64,000 nt of DNA, from assembly GCA_947034885.2 (NCBI GenBank), contig OX344749.2:25435501-25499500 (forward strand). The letters are read 5' to 3'. Shown here in pieces: positions 59,801 to 64,000 of the stretch. Numbering within the stretch: the first letter of the stretch is position 1; each line of letters starts with the position of its first letter. The position numbers and the translations under genes were made by a program. The notes below the pieces were generated by a model. That model was not told the origin of the DNA. It was given only the letters and a program-made list of their open reading frames with translations, and did not search any database. This DNA is from Thuidium tamariscinum. Taxonomy: Eukaryota > Streptophyta > Bryopsida > Hypnales > Thuidiaceae.

Positions 59801-60150
59801 AGAGCACTCAAACCCTTCTTCACAGCCCAGTCCTCTGTCCCTGCAGGAGCAGCAGGAGTAGAGACGGGATCCAAGTTCTTGCCTTCTTGCTCCACTTCAC
59901 TTGTTTTCAGACAATAAACGGGGCCAATTGAATGCCAATTCCTGCGACATGATGGGGGTAATCGCAGCCCGGGTGCCCTAGAACGCGTCAACCTCTGTTT
60001 CCTTACCTCATAATTGAAATCTTTTGGTTTACCCACATGGTCACCCCTACATGTATTGAAAATGCTACTGAAATCACTAAGCTGGTGAGGAGGTTGCAGC
60101 TGCCGTATATGACTGTAGAGCACAGTTTGCATTCCCTGTACCATAGCCAT
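56896..60150 (-). CDS. RBL9: Chloroplast-type rhomboid-like protein, probably non-proteolytic
   Basis: Six exons, listed 5' to 3': 60150-59523, 59396-59108, 58622-58457, 58276-58106, 57852-57698, 57169-56896. All introns are GT-AG and the phases agree, giving 560 residues. The start is ATG in GCCATGGCT. Residues 1-70 are basic and Ser-rich like a plastid transit peptide. GLSALDAYFDKL (113-124) recurs as GLNALDSYFTKL (191-202). Exon 2 encodes an acidic coiled-coil-like stretch (EEEEEAEYRELMEELEKALE). The rhomboid domain covers about 306-500, with WWR at 352-354, HSGLLHLGLSTWALLEFG, and GGTGP at 416-420 where active rhomboids have GxSG, then DDWTHLG with His at 472. An extra membrane helix follows near the C-terminus. 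The layout is like Arabidopsis plastid RBL8/RBL9; the exact paralogue is not certain. The missing catalytic Ser suggests an iRhom-like or structural role in a plastid membrane. Confidence 0.9.
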
Positions 60151-60164
60151 GGCCTCGATCCGCA

Positions 60165-60270
60165 CACTAGTAATGAGTTACCAATGACGAATTCATTAAT
60201 CTAGGGCATTCATCTTGCATCCTTCTCTGGCGAAGGATTAGAAACTGGGAAACTGTTATCGTAGTTTCTG
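60165..60270 (-). other. Possible 5'-UTR intron of the rhomboid gene
   Basis: On the minus strand, CACAG-GTAGCC near 60275 and TTACTAG-TGTGCGG near 60168 form a plausible GT-AG pair just upstream of the start codon. Transcript data would be needed to settle this. Confidence 0.3.
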
Positions 60271-60350
60271 GCTACCTGTGACATCAACACCAAGCATCAA
60301 TGGCAAACATTAATCTCCACCCCAGAATCTGTTACAACCACGAAGATACA

Positions 60351-60366
60351 CGCACACGCACACGCA
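60351..60366 (+). repeat. ACACGC microsatellite
   Basis: About three ACACGC units in the upstream region of the rhomboid gene. Confidence 0.7.
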
Positions 60367-60399
60367 CAAACTCAAACAGAACTTGGCAACATGGAATAG

Positions 60400-61311
60400 A
60401 CCACAAACTTAAATGACAGGGCCCCGCCCCCGTGACTTCAAAATTAGAGACCGTGAAAGACAAAGCGCGAGTGCCAAAAAGCAACTCCATATCGCAAGTT
60501 GACCACGAACAAGAACGTGCACTTCAAAATCCCATCGCAGCGCTGTCTCAACTCTTTACCTACGAAGAGAGCAACCGAAAAACGACGCCTCACTGCAGAC
60601 AGCCGAGAGAAAAACGAGCGTGAGGCAAAAGCACGCAACAGGCAGCGACTACATTACCAGAATTACACAACCTTCAAAAACATTGGCGAAAACGGCGACC
60701 CACGTTCTCTACTCACCGAAGCCAAGAGTCTTCCGCGTACTTCCGAGAACCGACTGCGTCTTCGTCAGTCTATCATATCTGTTTGTACACCTCCACAATG
60801 CGAGTAGGCGGAGAGAGCGACGGTCACCACACTTTGTGGCTTGAAAAAGGATGAATGTTGCTAACGAATGTTGACACGTCGAACAGATACTTGTGTATCG
60901 TCCAGCAGTAGAGCCTCCGCAGTCCGCTGTAAAGAATCTCCGAATGTATCACTCCATCGATTGCCAGAGGCCGCTGGCTCTCATTACCAAATCAGAAAGG
61001 GAACTTAAGAAATTGAAGCTCTGTTCGAACTTAAACTTACGAAGAGGCAAAGCGCTCGGCCAATACTCCACAGCGCTTTTGAAGATTTCAAGTATGGGCG
61101 ACTGACTGGGACCCAGCGAGGGCGCGTCCATTGGTCGTTGCGTTGCTCTGTGAGGATAAGGTCGACTTTTTTATTGCCTTAATTTGACCTAAAACGAAAG
61201 CGCCTTCCATAGCTAAGCATCTTGAGGGGGAGCGAACCAGTGCGCGGCGAGATTGGATGTTGCGTGTCTGCCTCTGTTTGATTTTTGTTCTGTCACTTTT
61301 GAGGAGATGAG
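60400..61311. promoter_or_regulatory. Shared upstream region between divergent genes
   Basis: A GC-richer stretch with no long credible ORF, lying between the minus-strand rhomboid gene and the plus-strand ATG at 61312. It probably holds both leaders and promoters. I cannot identify a TATA box with confidence. The frames at 60499-60807 and 60620-60844 are compositional. Confidence 0.4.
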
Positions 61312-62065
61312 ATGAGAGATGATGCTATCAAGGCGTTACTGGATTTCGTAAAGGTAGGCTATATCTACAGTATCATAGTACCCTGGAAATATGTCGTGAA
61401 TATCCTATTCTAAGTACAGCGTGTGCTAGAGGATGTGATGAGTTGCGATCATCGCCTTTTTTTGAAATTTTGGGCGCCCATTTTAGTTAATTAAATGTGA
61501 AATGTCGGAGAGAATGATTTGGTGACGAACCGATTGTCTGCAATCACTGGCAACTGAAGTCAGTTGTGCAAATGTCATTTGAGATAACCCTCGAAATTCT
61601 ATTTCTACAATAGCATTAGTACTTAACAAATAGCACCGTGAATAATGTCGTGTCCTATGTGAAGCTTGTGCTGGATGATTTGATGAGTTTCAACTTTCTT
61701 TGCAACGAAACCAGGTTTCTGAAGTTTTGGGTGTTCGTTTCAAATGTGCACACGTTGGTCACAATGGATGCATTGTGTAAATGTGCAATGTCGGAGAGTC
61801 TGATTTGTTGACAATCTGATTGTCTGTCATCACTGGTAAGTCAGATGCGCGGATTTCATTAGACACACACCCCGGAATGCTACGAAGCGCGTTTAGGGTT
61901 TCACTCTAAACCCTCCGCATGTGTTGCATTTGCACTCTGTTTTCGAGCAATCAGATGGGTGTGGAGTTTGATCTCGTTGTGACTGGATTTGCTCTTCCTC
62001 GATGTCTCACAAGGGTAGTTCCATTGGCAAATGAAGCTTTTGTTGGTATCGGCACTGATTGAATG
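61312..62065 (+). CDS. Possible divergent gene start, two exon-like pieces
   Basis: The segment 61312-61353 reads MRDDAIKALLDFVK and ends at AAG-GTAGGC, a fair donor. After an AATCAG acceptor, 61957 onward is in phase and reads MGVEFDLVVTGFALPRCLTR before a stop near 62063. FDLVVTG..LP resembles the dinucleotide-binding start of Rab escort/GDI proteins (FDLIVVGTGLPES), but the match ends there. Either later exons are missed or this is a remnant. Function is not assigned. Confidence 0.3.
61363..61880 (+). repeat. Degenerate tandem duplication in a putative intron
   Basis: Two units of about 250-290 bp share, in order, GTGCTRGAKGATKTGATGAG (near 61423 and 61669), AAATGTGMAATGTCGGAGAG (near 61494 and 61782) and GATTGTCTGYMATCACTGG. 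The copies are well diverged. Confidence 0.7.
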
Positions 62066-62299
62066 ATGTGTTCGGAGATCCGGACCCTAACTCATCTTCC
62101 ACGATAGTAACGTTTGGTCCGAACTCTGCATTGATGGATCTATGAAACCTTGAGTAGCCTCGTTTTGATTTGAAAGGTGGTCACGCATTGCATTGCAACG
62201 TTGACGTTCGAATTGCATAGACGAATTCGGGCATCAAATCGTTGAGGATCTACTCCCCGAAAGATCTGACTGATCACAGTGCAAATGCTAACCCCTAAA

Positions 62300-63557
62300 A
62301 ATTCTATCCATTGACAGCTTAATCTCTAGCGATTTCGCAGGTTTGAGGGTTTGTGGAGAAATTCTGATGTTGATTCCTTTGAAATCTGGTTTTGAGCGAC
62401 GTTGTCGGCAGCGATCGCATACTTTGGAAGGGGTGTCAGGGTTTTGGATTTCAACGTATCATTCTTCAGCGACAGTATCAGGCCCGGTTTACAAAAAAAC
62501 ACGACGGGGCCAAACAATTGAGAACTCTCCTCATTCCAGGCTCTGACTCTCAATTGTGACTCAATTGAGAAGTCCCCTTTTGGAAATCATGACCTTTGAA
62601 TTGGTGTTAACCGTCAAGAGGTTGTAAAATGGCCCAAAAAAAAATTTAATTTTGAAAAAAAAATTCTAATGAGGAGCCCAGAATTTAAATGGGGGACTTT
62701 TTCTAAGGGAGTGAATTTGATTAATCCCATGGGCTCAAAATTTGAAGCTTTTTGATGTCGTTCAAAAAGACCTTCATGGAGACTTGAGACTTCTCATTTC
62801 AGAATATAAACCCACTTTTCAAGGACTTGTCAATTTCAACTAATCAAAACTTTCAAAAGTTTGGTACTCTCACCTTTGGATTTGTTGAAAGATTGTCCTC
62901 CTACTTTTGGATGTCAACCAACATAATCACTTAACTTAATACTTGAAATGAAAAAAATGTGAAGTTTCTATTCAACAAACTATAAAGGAAAGGTTCCATT
63001 GATCATACATATGAGTTTTGAACTTTTTCCTACAACAATTTAGAAATTTGCACCATGTCAAATCATTTATATTTTATTATGTGCCAAGCTAGCAAGCTAA
63101 AAATAAATTAATTTTTTTTTATATTAATAGTTTAAATATTTTTATATTGGGTAGAAATTAAAGGTGACATGTATATTGAATGGAGCTTCAATGTATTGTG
63201 TGGTTAATAGAGTCTTGGTTTTAGGAAGGTTATTTTTGAAATTTTTAATAAATAACTCAAACTCCTTCAAAATATTTGTATCCTTGATTCATATCAAGCA
63301 TTCTTTTTTTCTTTCCACAGATACATTAAGTGGGTTTTTCGGTAATCTTCTTCAATGAGTATTAATTGGATGAAGTGTACTTTTTACAACATTCATTATC
63401 CACCCAATGAATACTTGAGCTTTTAGGTATTAACTTGGATTCTTCAAGTTGATATGTTTGTCAAAAGACAATAAGTTCAAATACTACTAAAACTATAGCT
63501 TATTGCAATCCTATCACATGATCTTGCCTAAAATTTACACTCATTGCACTTATAGTA
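62300..63557. other. AT-rich DNA, no feature recognised
   Basis: The GC level falls after about 62560. No paired ends or exons are supported. CTAACCCCTAAAAATTC at 62289 resembles a TTAA-element terminus but lacks the T and a partner. Confidence 0.4.
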
Positions 63558-64000
63558 CACTAGAAGAAAATCAGGGCTTTTGCAACTGCAGTTAGCAACT
63601 AGTTTTGTTGTCACATAACACGTTTGCAACTAGGTGATAATTTGGAGCCCGCAGTTGCAGTGGACAAGTTGCACTAGTTGCAATGTAGTTGCAAAATCGA
63701 AAAGATTGTTTTTGCATTAGATAACCTACGTGGAACCTCATCGATGAAGTATTCTGATGTGGAACTTGCTTTTGTGCAACTTGCTTGCAACTTGTGTGTA
63801 ACTGCTTTGCAACTTGTTTCTGATTGCTTGGCAACTAGTTACAACTAGTTTGTAACTTGTACATTAAAAGATTTATAGATTTTTTTATCTTAATGATTGT
63901 AGATTTCAGAAATTGAATCACAATGATTTGTGGATTTTAGAATTTTAGATCTAGCTTTTTTTAGATTATCAAATTCAAATATTGATATTAAATAGATTTC
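63558..64000 (+). mobile_element. Left end of a CACTA element running out of the window
   Basis: It starts CACTAGAAGAAAATC. The next 300 bp carry at least ten TTGCAACT / AGTTGCAA motifs in both directions, which resembles the subterminal transposase-binding repeats of CACTA elements. No TAGTG end occurs before base 64000. The left 3-bp flank is GTA; its partner would lie downstream. Confidence 0.65.

Noticed and set aside
1-64000. tRNA, rRNA or CRISPR loci
   Set aside because: No cloverleaf-compatible tRNA, no rRNA core motif and no regularly spaced identical repeats were seen.

Overview
The window is AT-rich nuclear DNA, and most of it is small DNA-transposon debris rather than genes. It comes from a green plant. 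The best gene (56896-60150, minus strand) is a six-exon chloroplast-type rhomboid-like protein with plant-style GT-AG introns. The repeats include plant-type CACTA and Stowaway-like elements. I cannot fix the lineage: short introns in the rhomboid gene and the repeat mix would suit a bryophyte, lycophyte or fern as well as a seed plant.

Layout. 1-8715: mixed MITEs (a TTAA-flanked family, CACTA-like hairpins, a Stowaway-like element, TAAATCC-ended elements). 8880-10660: a GC-richer island with no gene I can support. 10700-24340: the densest transposon area, with TTAA elements lying end to end or nested. It holds a four-layer nest at 21391-24338 built around a 1.6-kb foldback element. 24340-27900: mostly featureless AT-rich DNA, then a GC rise. 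27960-50154: a possible plus-strand gene of five small exons whose reading phases agree; its long introns are full of repeats. 50155-56117: more MITEs. 56118-62300: the gene island, with the rhomboid gene and a possible divergent plus-strand gene start at 61312. 62300-64000: AT-rich DNA with one end of a CACTA element that runs out of the window.

The main pattern is at least fourteen elements from several sequence families that all begin TTAA-CCCY and end RGGG-TTAA. This is the signature of piggyBac-type non-autonomous elements (TTAA target, CCC-starting inverted repeats). No transposase is visible in the window. Several of these elements are nested in, or share a TTAA with, one another.

All calls come from reading the sequence by eye. 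Family names rest on ends and target duplications; no database search was made.
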